Below the pieces are notes generated by a model, which worked only from the letters and a program-made list of their open reading frames with translations, was not told where the DNA came from and did no database searches. Below, piece after piece: positions 26,004-34,486 of a stretch of DNA of 64,000 nucleotides (position 1 is the stretch's first letter; each line of letters opens with the position of its first letter). Both the position numbers and the translations under genes were made by a program. This DNA comes from an uncultured Spirochaetia bacterium (GTDB taxonomy: Bacteria; Spirochaetota; Spirochaetia; CAKZLE01): contig CAKZLE010000031.1 of assembly GCA_937125225.1 (NCBI GenBank), forward strand, positions 1-64,000. The letters are read 5' to 3'.

Positions 26004-27056
26004 CTATTCGAAATCCTGCACAGTTTTAATCAGAGAGAGGATGTTCTCTCTTGGTGTATGTGCTTGAGCGAAGTGGCAGGAACAGGGGATATACCCTTCA
26101 GGCCCTAGCTCTTCTAGACACATCTTCGTCTCTGCTACCACCTCTTCAGAGGTTCCGAAAGGTATCGTATGCTGATTCTCAACACCACCATGAAAGATGA
26201 GTTTATCACCATATTTTTCCTTCAGTTCTTCACAATCCATCCCAGGGCAGATATGCTGAATTGGGTTCAGAACATCGACGCCAGCCTCGATAAGTCTTGG
26301 TATGATCGGCTCACAGGCACCATCTGTATGAAAGAAGACCTTTGCTCCATAGGAGTGGATCATCTCACACCAGTCCTTGATCCGGGGAAAGAGAAACTCG
26401 TCAAAAGAGGCTGGAGACATGAGCATACTGTTCTGAGATCCCATATCATCACTCAAGAAGACCATATCGATCGCTCCATCTGCAGCTTCCAAGAAACGCC
26501 TCACCATCTCACCCTGAGAGGCTCCGATATGATCAAGGGCTCTATGGAGTAATTCAGGATTCATCACCGTATCCATGAGAGCCTGCTCCAATCCACGCAT
26601 CTGACAGTAGACCTCAAACAAGGATATCCAAGGCCCTAATGTCACGAACTCTTTTGAGAGTTCTTTCGCCTCAGCTGCAGCCCCCTCATAATCGAACTCA
26701 TCAGGATCAGGCCAGGGATAGGCGTCTAGCTCTTCTAACGTCTCGATCTCCTTTAAAGGATTGAAGGATACCTCTCCATACTCTACACCCTCATTAGCCT
26801 CGACCTGTTCGAATTTTACACCCCAGTGGTTCACCTCTTGATGTTCGTTTGGATCCTTGAGTATCACCCCCTTATAGGCGATACCGAGCCAAACGATCTT
26901 ATCGATATCGAGCTTTCGATAGATATCGAGTTCATCAGTCACTCCAAGATATTCTTTGAACTGCTCGACAAGCTCTGGAACGAGCCACATATCTACAGGG
27001 ACTCTGTCAGTCTTCTCTCTATTCAATACTGCCATCACTCGTTCTCTTGCGTTCAT
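26004..27056 (-). CDS. Uroporphyrinogen decarboxylase (URO-D) family protein, probably a cobamide-type methyltransferase
   Basis: A 350-residue TIM-barrel protein of the URO-D superfamily. It begins MNARERVMAVLNREKTDRVPVD, typical of the methyltransferase-like branch (MtaA/CmuA) and not of haem-pathway HemE. HTDGACEPIIPRLIEAGVDVLNPIQ and IFHGGVENQHTIPFGT contain the conserved metal-site His/Asp region, and CSCHFAQAHTP gives a C-x-C-H element suitable for zinc. True HemE is unlikely because the N-terminal arginine signature is absent. It is divergent from an AraC regulator, which probably controls it. Substrate unknown. Confidence 0.85.
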   Translation of the reverse strand: MNARERVMAVLNREKTDRVPVDMWLVPELVEQFKEYLGVTDELDIYRKLDIDKIVWLGIAYKGVILKDPNEHQEVNHWGVKFEQVEANEGVEYGEVSFNPLKEIETLEELDAYPWPDPDEFDYEGAAAEAKELSKEFVTLGPWISLFEVYCQMRGLEQALMDTVMNPELLHRALDHIGASQGEMVRRFLEAADGAIDMVFLSDDMGSQNSMLMSPASFDEFLFPRIKDWCEMIHSYGAKVFFHTDGACEPIIPRLIEAGVDVLNPIQHICPGMDCEELKEKYGDKLIFHGGVENQHTIPFGTSEEVVAETKMCLEELGPEGYIPCSCHFAQAHTPRENILSLIKTVQDFE

Positions 27057-27138
27057 GGTTTTATTCCTCTCTGTTTTTTCTTATGATAAAGATAACATAA
27101 GCCTTCTAATTTCATATATCTTGGTCTATATTTATATA

Positions 27139-28038
27139 ATGAATAGCGAATCTTTACAGATACTCAAACGTCCGAATATCCCATCAAGCAGAGAACGTCT
27201 AAAGAAGACTGGAATCGCACTTGATTACTTCAAGGCATTCGAACAGGACTCTCATGACTTTCACAGCCATGAGTTCGTTGAGATACTCTTTGTTTTGAAT
27301 GGTAGCTTCAGACATATCACAGCAGACAGGACCTATGATGAGTTTACCGGTGGACTTACCATCTTAAACTATAATCAATATCATTCACTCAAGACCCCTG
27401 ATGGTCCTGTAGAGCTCATGAACATCTATATCGATCCTGAACGATACCCGTTTCCTGACCTACCCGAGACAATGACTCATAGACTCCAGAGGTTGATCCC
27501 CCTGCACCCGGAACTCGGGAACAGGATGAATCGTATCCATCACCTGATCGTACCTGATCCAGGAAAACTATCCCAGATCCTGAAGATGATGTTCATTGAG
27601 CAGACCTCTTATGAGATCAGTAGTGAATTTGCCCTTGAGGCTCTATTTCGCCTATTCCTCCTCGAGATCTGCCGTGCAGTCCCGGTTGAACAGGAGGAAC
27701 CCTCGAAAGAGAAGAATCGCCGTATGGAACGGGTCATCGAATACCTTGAAAGAAGCTATACACAGCAGATCAGGCTCGATGAGTTATGTAGGATCTGTAA
27801 TCTTAATAAAGCTAATCTCTGTAGAAGGTTCAAAGAGTACACCGGTATGAGCACTGGTGACTATCTGAGACAGCGTAGACTCGCAGCAGCTCTTCAGAGA
27901 CTTCGTACTACCGATGATAAGATACTTACTGTCTGTCTTGAATCAGGTTTTCCCGATATATCACGTTTCAATCGGATATTTAAAGCCGCTTTTGGATATA
28001 CTCCCTCTGAATACAGAAAGAAAAACTCCTTGATCTGA
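27139..28038 (+). CDS. AraC-family transcriptional regulator
   Basis: A 299-residue regulator: an N-terminal cupin-like domain (HDFHSHEFVEILFVLNGSF) and a C-terminal double helix-turn-helix with IRLDELCRICNLNKANLCRRF and the family signature ending FNRIFKAAFGYTPSEYRKK. The start is placed at 27139; a longer frame upstream overlaps the divergent gene and translates to nonsense. No ribosome site is visible, and a TATAAT-like stretch runs into the ATG. It probably senses a small sugar-like molecule and controls the divergent URO-D-family gene. Confidence 0.88.
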   Translation: MNSESLQILKRPNIPSSRERLKKTGIALDYFKAFEQDSHDFHSHEFVEILFVLNGSFRHITADRTYDEFTGGLTILNYNQYHSLKTPDGPVELMNIYIDPERYPFPDLPETMTHRLQRLIPLHPELGNRMNRIHHLIVPDPGKLSQILKMMFIEQTSYEISSEFALEALFRLFLLEICRAVPVEQEEPSKEKNRRMERVIEYLERSYTQQIRLDELCRICNLNKANLCRRFKEYTGMSTGDYLRQRRLAAALQRLRTTDDKILTVCLESGFPDISRFNRIFKAAFGYTPSEYRKKNSLI

Positions 28039-28059
28039 TCTGATAAAAAGATCAGTTTT
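28035..28059 (+). terminator. Terminator of the AraC gene, convergent with hipA
   Basis: CTGATCT / AGATCAG arms with a 7-base loop followed by TTTT. The stem includes the stop codons of both convergent genes (AraC on plus, hipA on minus), so it probably works in both directions; the minus strand also has a run of T in the loop. Confidence 0.6.
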
Positions 28060-29362
28060 CAGCAAGTATGGATAACCTCAAGTTCTGTTCAACAGTCTTA
28101 CACAGCTCTTCAGGTAGTTCGTAATGTTTTGCCAAATGAGAGAATCCCAAGAAAGCCTCACCTACCTGTTCAATGATCTCACGAATCTTTCTCTCTCTCA
28201 GATTACAGAAACGGCCAAATCGCAGTAGATCCTTATAGGTGAAATCATGGTTCTTTTTATTCAACCAACATTGATGATTACGAGTAAAACGTCCTTTTGG
28301 ATCATAGGAATAGGTCAGGTCAAAGGCAGGAGAGAGTCTCCAAGTTCCAGATCGATCCATTAAGAACCCGGTATTCTTAGTATGATCATCCTGATTCCTT
28401 CCAATGATGTTAAAAACCGCTCTACGGAATATCTCCATCTCAGTTGCTGCCCCCAATCTCATCTTTCGAGAGATGAGGACTAACTGTTCATATGAGTTGA
28501 TCCCATCTCGATCAGCATGATCAAGACCGGACCAAGAGACATAATGAAGCTTATCCAGTTTATTCTTAACGATGATACGATCAAATCTCTCAATCAGAAA
28601 GTGAGTATCCTCACCATCGAAGATCAGATCGGTATGAGGTATCTCAATACCAACCTCTCTTGCGATCTTACTGTAGATATATTCAAGGATAGGCATCCCC
28701 TTAGGATCAGAAGAATCTCTATCTCTATTAGTGACACTATCGAATTTCAAAAGCCAATAGGTATAGTCAGGCCCATGGTTCACGGTACCATCAAAGAAGT
28801 TCCCCCTCTTTGATAGAGCCACCAGTGCTTTTGACCGAGCCCCTCCTGCACTTGACCCGATTCTGATCATCGATAGTGCAGTCGCTCTATCAGAAGTTGA
28901 TAATAGTTTATCATGAAGCCTCTCTTTACTCTCCTGAACCAGATTAGCGAGTTCATTAAGCTCAGTCAGATCAAATGCCGTCCTCTTCAAAGGAAGCGTT
29001 TCCCCTGGGTGATATTCCAGAGCTCCCATTCCTCGATTTGAAACATAGTTCAGTCTATCAAGAGCGGTAACCTCATTGGGTAGGATAGTGTGCTGAGACA
29101 AATAGATATCGATCAACTGGTTTCCAAAAGAGTCTGGGAGAGAGTCTGCTATGAAACCTGGTAATCCATAGAATGTGTTATAAGGTAGTTGGTTGAAGGT
29201 AAAAAGACTTGGAGGATATGCTACTTGTAGGGGAGAGACCTGAACCCCTGTCTTTAAAAAATCCGGGTCATATTCGAAAGTAGCGAAACTCCTTTGTTTT
29301 GGAGCATACCCTAAATAGCCAATGGTCGTACCCCAGAGATTTACCTTTACTACCCCTCTCAT
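28052..29362 (-). CDS. hipA: HipA-like serine/threonine kinase toxin
   Basis: A 436-residue full-length HipA. The N-terminal subdomain (VNLWGTTIGYLGYAP; LPGFIADSLPDSFGNQLID), the nucleotide-binding SSAGGARSKALVALS, HFLIERFDR and the catalytic region IGRNQDDHTKNTGFL with SPAFDLTYSYDP (kinase Asp residues) are all present. In E. coli HipA phosphorylates glutamyl-tRNA synthetase and induces persistence. It overlaps the antitoxin gene by 4 bases. It appears intact. Confidence 0.93.
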   Translation of the reverse strand: MRGVVKVNLWGTTIGYLGYAPKQRSFATFEYDPDFLKTGVQVSPLQVAYPPSLFTFNQLPYNTFYGLPGFIADSLPDSFGNQLIDIYLSQHTILPNEVTALDRLNYVSNRGMGALEYHPGETLPLKRTAFDLTELNELANLVQESKERLHDKLLSTSDRATALSMIRIGSSAGGARSKALVALSKRGNFFDGTVNHGPDYTYWLLKFDSVTNRDRDSSDPKGMPILEYIYSKIAREVGIEIPHTDLIFDGEDTHFLIERFDRIIVKNKLDKLHYVSWSGLDHADRDGINSYEQLVLISRKMRLGAATEMEIFRRAVFNIIGRNQDDHTKNTGFLMDRSGTWRLSPAFDLTYSYDPKGRFTRNHQCWLNKKNHDFTYKDLLRFGRFCNLRERKIREIIEQVGEAFLGFSHLAKHYELPEELCKTVEQNLRLSILAEN

Positions 29363-29697
29363 TTCTCATCTCCCCAGACGAAGCCCCTATCAACAGATCG
29401 CTTATCTCTTACCCGCTTCGCGAGTTCTGATGAGTTTCCGCCTCTCGGCCTATACTCATCGGTCTCCGGGAACATCAATTGCAGTCTATCTATTTCATCA
29501 ATGGATCGAAGCAAACGTATAAAATACCTGAGACTGAAACCGGTAGCTCCTTTTTTGAAGTTATACAGGGTCTTCTGTGATATCCCAGTTGCTTCACAGA
29601 TACTAGATTCCTTGATCTGATGTGATATACGAAGTCTCTCAACTCTTTGTGCAATATCTCTGATTATATCCTCATCTGACATCATATCATAATTCAT
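29359..29697 (-). CDS. hipB: HipB-like antitoxin / XRE-family repressor
   Basis: A 112-residue protein with a helix-turn-helix (HQIKESSICEATGISQKTLYNF) in the first half and a basic, probably disordered tail. It directly precedes and overlaps hipA by four bases (ATGA), the usual antitoxin-toxin order. AGAGG lies six bases before the ATG at 29697. It would neutralise HipA and repress the operon. Confidence 0.88.
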   Translation of the reverse strand: MNYDMMSDEDIIRDIAQRVERLRISHQIKESSICEATGISQKTLYNFKKGATGFSLRYFIRLLRSIDEIDRLQLMFPETDEYRPRGGNSSELAKRVRDKRSVDRGFVWGDEK

Positions 29698-29727
29698 AGA
29701 AACCTCTTATTGGTAATATTTTTCTTA

Positions 29728-29740
29728 TTATACCATATAA
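29728..29740. promoter_or_regulatory. Palindrome overlapping the hipBA -10 element
   Basis: TTATACCATATAA is a 13-base palindrome (arms TTATA/TATAA) covering a consensus TATAAT on the minus strand about 31 bases before hipB. A binding site for HipB itself is likely. The same TATACCATA core recurs in the promoter of the flavoprotein gene at 29901-29913. Confidence 0.5.
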
Positions 29741-29900
29741 TTCTATTTATATTGTAATTTTTTACACTTTATGATATCTTTCCTCTTAAATGAATATAAA
29801 GAACCATGCCTTATGATCATAGAGACAGCCTTATTAATCCTTTTCTCTGATCTGATGAAGACTGACGATCCGATCAATAGAGCTTTTTTATCCCACCATG

Positions 29901-29913
29901 ACTATGGTATAGT
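29901..29913. promoter_or_regulatory. Palindrome overlapping the flavoprotein gene -10 element
   Basis: ACTAT-GGT-ATAGT, a 13-base palindrome containing the -10-like TATAGT (29908-29913) of the plus-strand flavoprotein gene. Its core TATGGTATA is identical to the hipBA palindrome core on the other strand. Confidence 0.4.
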
Positions 29914-29951
29914 TTAGCAGGTTCAATCACAGATACTCAGGAGAGAATCAG

Positions 29952-30584
29952 ATGAAAGTAGTTGCCTTCAACGGAAGTCCAAATAGAGAGGGAAATACCT
30001 TTTCAGCGATCAAGCTGGTTGCTGAGGTCTTAGCAGAGAACGGTATAGAGGTAGAGATCATCCATGTCGGTAACAAGACCATCAGAGGTTGTCTTGCCTG
30101 TAACAGGTGCGTAAAGAATCAGGATGAGAGATGCATCCTTGATGATGAGGTCAATGTCTGGATACAGAAGATCAAAGATGCTGATGGGGTCATCCTAGGT
30201 TCCCCTACTCACTTCTCAGCGATCGGTGGGACGATGAAATCATTTCTTGATCGTGCCTTCTACGTCGCAGGAGTCAATGGGAATCTCTTCAGACATAAAG
30301 TCGGAGCCTCAGTTGTGGCGGTAAGAAGATCAGGAGGGGTTCCAACCTTCAATCAGCTCAATAACTATCTCAACTATTGTGAGATGATCCTTCCAACTTC
30401 CAACTACTGGAACGTGATCCATGGCACACGCCCTGGAGACACGGTCAACGACCTAGAAGGGGTTCAGATCATGAGAGTACTAGGTAAAAATATGGCTATG
30501 GTCTTAGCACAGCGAGAAGCAACCAAAGAGCTCATGGAAGAGAATCCAAAGGTCAGGAAGAGACTGACAAACTTCATCCGTTAG
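29952..30584 (+). CDS. Iron-sulfur flavoprotein / NADPH-dependent FMN reductase family
   Basis: A 210-residue flavodoxin-fold protein. VVAFNGSPNREGNTFSAIKL gives the FMN phosphate loop; GCLACNRCVKNQDERC supplies C-x2-C-x2-C-x7-C, the compact cluster-binding motif of archaeal-type iron-sulfur flavoproteins (Isf), and GSPTHFSAIGGTMKSFLDR is the second FMN segment. It would transfer electrons between ferredoxin-like donors and small acceptors in the cytoplasm. AGGAGAG precedes the ATG. It converges with a polyferredoxin gene, overlapping by four bases. Confidence 0.88.
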   Translation: MKVVAFNGSPNREGNTFSAIKLVAEVLAENGIEVEIIHVGNKTIRGCLACNRCVKNQDERCILDDEVNVWIQKIKDADGVILGSPTHFSAIGGTMKSFLDRAFYVAGVNGNLFRHKVGASVVAVRRSGGVPTFNQLNNYLNYCEMILPTSNYWNVIHGTRPGDTVNDLEGVQIMRVLGKNMAMVLAQREATKELMEENPKVRKRLTNFIR

Positions 30585-31222
30585 GATCTCTGTACGGAAC
30601 AAGCATCTTTCGGGCAGCATTCAATACACTCATAGCACATCAGACATTCATGGTGTATGATCTCTCTCTTGCCATCTTCAGCGGTGATGATGGCATCTGA
30701 GGGACACTCTTTCTGACAGATCCCACAGGAGATGCAACCCTCTTTATCTATATCGACGACTGTTTTCGCAGATCTAGAACTGATACTGAGTATCGTGCCA
30801 AAGGGGCAGACATGTCTATGCCAGAAGGACTCCTCAAAGAAGAGTGTCACTATCACCGAAAGGATGATCACATAGAGAAGAACATTGATCTTTATTTGGA
30901 ATATTCTCATAGAGACCATAGCGATCACGAACAGTGCAAGGAATGCATATCGCACCCAAGTCTTTGAAAGAAAAGCCGGAGTCTTAAGTCGTCTGATATG
31001 AAGCTTTCGATAGATCCAGTCGATAGGTCTAAATAGGGTATTCATCGGACAGATCCATCCACAGAAGAAGCGACCGAACCGGAGGGAGATAATGACCCCT
31101 AACAAGAATACGCCTAACCACATCTGCAGTTTTTGCTGAGAGGTAAGGATTATGACGGCAAGAAGAGCAGGAATCTCTGTGATCAATCGATAATATGCAT
31201 AGGTTCTCTTTTGTTTACCCAT
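30581..31222 (-). CDS. NapH/CcoG-type membrane polyferredoxin
   Basis: A 213-residue membrane protein with about four helices, the membrane motifs FFCGWICPMNTL and RHVCPFGTIL (C-x3-CP type) and two C-terminal cytosolic [4Fe-4S] sites: CISCGICQKECPSDAI and CLMCYECIECCPKDA. Such proteins pass electrons to or from quinones or periplasmic reductases. No partner reductase is adjacent; the convergent iron-sulfur flavoprotein or the Tat-flavoprotein module at 36-40 kb are possible partners, unproven. Confidence 0.88.
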   Translation of the reverse strand: MGKQKRTYAYYRLITEIPALLAVIILTSQQKLQMWLGVFLLGVIISLRFGRFFCGWICPMNTLFRPIDWIYRKLHIRRLKTPAFLSKTWVRYAFLALFVIAMVSMRIFQIKINVLLYVIILSVIVTLFFEESFWHRHVCPFGTILSISSRSAKTVVDIDKEGCISCGICQKECPSDAIITAEDGKREIIHHECLMCYECIECCPKDACSVQRS

Positions 31223-31318
31223 ATTCTACACAGCTCCTAATTCATTTGATATTAATAATCATAGTACCCCTTTAAGGGAATTTGCTGTGATATGGATCAC
31301 ATATTTTCGAGTTACTTA

Positions 31319-32089
31319 CTATTGGAGGACCTTATTGACAATCTTATCGAACCTACTATCCATACAGACACTCACATCTGTTGTGATGAACTGCCCCTCA
31401 TAGAACAGCGAGAAGATTGTTGCTGGTGTGGGAGACTTCTGAGCCTGCTCCATAGTCTCTAGCTTGATGATGGTCATCTTCAGGTCTCTGTTCTTCACCG
31501 TCTCTGAGAGAGCCTGTCTCACATAATATTCAGTAAAAGGACATCTATTGGAATAGTAGACAGAGAAACCTTCTGTACTAGGAGAGTCTCCTGTTTTTGC
31601 TCTAGGATCAAACCGTGGGAGTTCATCAGAATCATTGAAACGTAATACGAGAAGAAGAAACCCTGAAGAACTCTCATCACAGACTTCAAAACCTTGTCGC
31701 AATAACCATTTACCATCACTCATGAAGTGATTCTTTTTCTTCCCCACCACCGCTACGAGTCCATTCTTTCCCTGCTCCTTTGCAGCTTCAACAACCTCTT
31801 TAAGAAGGGCCTTCCCATGTCCATTCCCCTTATACTTCCCAGAGACCCAAAAACAACCGAGAACCAGATAGTGGGGAGCAGTCACCGGCACCCAGGCCTG
31901 CTCTGCAGGACCATATTCTATAAATACTTTTGCTCTCTCATCTAGCCGTTTGAATACATAACCTTGCTCAAAGGAGTCTTTCAACCACGCTTTCTTGAGA
32001 GCATAGCCTTCAACACTCTTCTTATTGGAGAAGCCACAACAAATATGCTCATGATCGATCGTTTCCGTAGTAAGCTTGATATAGTCCAT
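31319..32089 (-). CDS. GNAT acetyltransferase with C-terminal YoaP-like domain
   Basis: A 256-residue protein. The N-terminal half is a GNAT domain: LVLGCFWVSGKYKGNGHGKA shows beta-4 and the acetyl-CoA pyrophosphate loop (KGNGHGKALL). The C-terminal part (from about 170; EGFSVYYSNRCPFTEYYVRQ) is a YoaP-like, thioredoxin-fold-like domain. The acetyl acceptor is not known. Stands alone on the minus strand. Confidence 0.85.
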   Translation of the reverse strand: MDYIKLTTETIDHEHICCGFSNKKSVEGYALKKAWLKDSFEQGYVFKRLDERAKVFIEYGPAEQAWVPVTAPHYLVLGCFWVSGKYKGNGHGKALLKEVVEAAKEQGKNGLVAVVGKKKNHFMSDGKWLLRQGFEVCDESSSGFLLLVLRFNDSDELPRFDPRAKTGDSPSTEGFSVYYSNRCPFTEYYVRQALSETVKNRDLKMTIIKLETMEQAQKSPTPATIFSLFYEGQFITTDVSVCMDSRFDKIVNKVLQ

Positions 32090-32132
32090 GATTCACCCTA
32101 TGGATTCTAAACACATACTCTATTCTTTAGTC

Positions 32133-32849
32133 CTACCTGATAAATGGAGCAGTTCCATCGATCAATAGAGCCATATAACTGTAATAGAGTAGTAGTATCA
32201 CTATCAGAAAGAGAAACAGGGTCTTCTTCTCCTTTGGTCTCTCCCGGTCCCATCCAGCTCCCATTCGCCAGAGTACGAGGCCATCTGAAATGGTCAAGAT
32301 CATTGCTGCGTAGCCAAGATGGCCAGGATCATACAGAAGTACCGAGATCGTCCCCGCTGCCAGGATCATCAGTCCGACTGCATAGATCCTGATCTGAAGT
32401 AGTACGTTCTTATTCTGTGAATAGGTTCTCCCTAATATCATCACCATTCCTGCTATTCCAAAGATCCCGACGAAGATTCCAACGAATCTTGCAGTGAATC
32501 CTTGTGCTCTAGACAATAAGACTATTCCAAGACCGACATTGACTAACAGGAATAGGACACCTGCTGCAGTGACCAACCATGAGGTATGTCCTGTTTCATC
32601 ACCTTTCTTGGATTCTACTACCTGAGACCCTTCGATACCTATCTCACCGAGTCCCATAGCGATGAGAATCAGAGATTCAACTAGAGGAAACTTATTGGTT
32701 GAGATGATGATGACGAGAAAGGCCCCGAAAAGCATCAATGGAGTGGTGATCCGCTTAGCAAGATAGAGTCTCTCACTAGGAGCAAGGAAGTAACGAATCT
32801 GGATGATCAGATTAGCTATGATCAATAGGAGCCAAAACATATGTACCAT
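32133..32849 (-). CDS. Polytopic membrane protein, possibly YhhN family
   Basis: A 238-residue protein with eight predicted helices and little else. The beginning (ANLIIQIRYFLAPSERLYLA, then KRITTPLMLFGAFLVIII) resembles the YhhN/lysoplasmalogenase family, in which a similar Lys-Pro-Thr segment precedes helix 2, but the acidic membrane motifs of proven lysoplasmalogenases are not clear. Either ATG (32849 or 32840) could be the start. Function uncertain. Confidence 0.6.
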   Translation of the reverse strand: MVHMFWLLLIIANLIIQIRYFLAPSERLYLAKRITTPLMLFGAFLVIIISTNKFPLVESLILIAMGLGEIGIEGSQVVESKKGDETGHTSWLVTAAGVLFLLVNVGLGIVLLSRAQGFTARFVGIFVGIFGIAGMVMILGRTYSQNKNVLLQIRIYAVGLMILAAGTISVLLYDPGHLGYAAMILTISDGLVLWRMGAGWDRERPKEKKTLFLFLIVILLLYYSYMALLIDGTAPFIR

Positions 32850-32945
32850 AGGTGATTATACCCCTGCAGGTTTTCAGGTGTCCATCATATATACGCACTA
32901 CTAGACTATTCCATAAGGGAAATGAGTTAAAATATAAAATCTTGA

Positions 32946-32974
32946 TTGCATGAATAATCTAGGTAACGTATCAT
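32946..32974 (+). promoter_or_regulatory. Probable promoter of pyk
   Basis: TTGCAT (32946-32951), 17 bases, TATCAT (32969-32974), twenty bases before the pyruvate kinase ATG. Matches are moderate, so this is tentative. Confidence 0.4.
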
Positions 32975-32993
32975 AATCTATAAGGGGTTTATC

Positions 32994-34445
32994 ATGAAAG
33001 AGAATACTACAAATGCTAAGATTGTTGCTACCATTGGTCCTGCCTCACGTAATTATGAGATGATCAGAGATATCATAAAGGCTGGGGCACGGGTGATTCG
33101 TCTCAATTTCAGCCATGGTGATAAGAAAGAGCACCAGCTCACAGTAGATCTGGCGAGAAGAGTCTCAGAAGAACTGGATATGCCCATTGCCATCTTTCAG
33201 GACCTTCAAGGTCCGAAGATCAGAGTCGGACAACTCGAGGTGGAAAATTTCGAAATACGCAAGGGAGAGACTCTCAAGATCTCTACGACCCCCTGCGTTG
33301 GAAACCGTGAGATGATCAGTATCGATTATCCCTATCTTCATGATGAGGTATCTCCTGGAGACAGGATCCTTATCGATGACGGATTGATCGCATTACAGGT
33401 AACAGCTGTCGAAGGAAAAACCATCTCTACTGAGGTGATCGATGGAGGAATGATCAAACCTCGAAAAGGGGTCAACCTTCCCAATATCGCTCTTGCTCAC
33501 CTCTCCTCCTACACTAAGAAAGATGAGAAAGATATCTTCTTTGCTTTTGATAATAACCTCGATTTTGTTGCGCTCTCCTTTGTTAGAAGTGCTCAAGATG
33601 TCATAGCTTTGAAGAAGTTCATGTATAAGAACTTCGGTAGAGAGATCCCTATCATCTCCAAGATCGAAAAACCTGAGGCTGTCGAAGATATCGATAATAT
33701 CATAGAGGAGACAAGTGTCATCATGGTCGCTCGTGGGGACCTCGGAGTCGAGACCTCCCCGGAAGAGGTCCCGGTAATACAGAAGACAATCATAAGAAAA
33801 TGTAATCTTGCAGGCCTACCGGTCATCACAGCTACTCAGATGCTGGAATCGATGATCCAGAATCCAAGACCTACTAGAGCAGAGGCCGGAGATGTTGCCA
33901 ATGCTATCCTTGATGGCACGAGTGCAGTGATGCTCTCTGGTGAGACTGCTGCAGGAGACTATCCACTTCAGGCAGTGGAGATCATGAAGAGGATCATCAC
34001 CCATACAGAGGCAAGTCTCACTTATCATAGGCTGGTACTAGATCAAAGATTGAATCAGGAAGATATAGAGATTAATAGGAAGAAGAGTACGACAGAGGCC
34101 GTCGGTGTTGCGACACGAGAGCTTGCTATGGAGATCAAAGCAGCCTATATTGCCTGCTTCACCCACTCTGGTGGTTCTGCACGACTTATATCCAAGTTCA
34201 GACCTGGGGTACCGATCATCGCATTCAGTCCCATAAAGCAGACAGCTCAACAGCTTGCGCTCTCCTGGGGTGTCACCCCGATCATTATCCCCTCCTTGAA
34301 CTCTTTGGATCAACTCCTCGAGATTGCTCCGAATTATCTTCAGACGATCGGCTATATCAAGAAAGGGGATACTATAGTCATCACTGCAGGAGTACCCGTT
34401 GGAGCCCCTGGTAGAACGAATATGATCAAGGTCGTAGAACTCTGA
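32994..34445 (+). CDS. pyk: Pyruvate kinase
   Basis: A 483-residue cytosolic pyruvate kinase (phosphoenolpyruvate + ADP to pyruvate + ATP), of usual length without the extra C-terminal PEP-utiliser domain. Signatures: AKIVATIGPASRNYEMI, VIRLNFSHG, FQDLQGPKIRVGQ, the active-site IISKIEKPEAVEDIDNI, MVARGDLGVE and TATQMLESMIQNPRPTRAE. The C-terminal allosteric domain begins around residue 350. AAGGGG precedes the ATG. Confidence 0.97.
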   Translation: MKENTTNAKIVATIGPASRNYEMIRDIIKAGARVIRLNFSHGDKKEHQLTVDLARRVSEELDMPIAIFQDLQGPKIRVGQLEVENFEIRKGETLKISTTPCVGNREMISIDYPYLHDEVSPGDRILIDDGLIALQVTAVEGKTISTEVIDGGMIKPRKGVNLPNIALAHLSSYTKKDEKDIFFAFDNNLDFVALSFVRSAQDVIALKKFMYKNFGREIPIISKIEKPEAVEDIDNIIEETSVIMVARGDLGVETSPEEVPVIQKTIIRKCNLAGLPVITATQMLESMIQNPRPTRAEAGDVANAILDGTSAVMLSGETAAGDYPLQAVEIMKRIITHTEASLTYHRLVLDQRLNQEDIEINRKKSTTEAVGVATRELAMEIKAAYIACFTHSGGSARLISKFRPGVPIIAFSPIKQTAQQLALSWGVTPIIIPSLNSLDQLLEIAPNYLQTIGYIKKGDTIVITAGVPVGAPGRTNMIKVVEL

Positions 34446-34486
34446 TCAATATAAGAAGTAAACTCATAATAAGAAAACATCTACTC

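Noticed and set aside
26004-27056. HemE (haem-pathway uroporphyrinogen decarboxylase)
   Set aside because: The N-terminus and the C-x-C-H element match methyltransferase-like members, and no haem genes are nearby.
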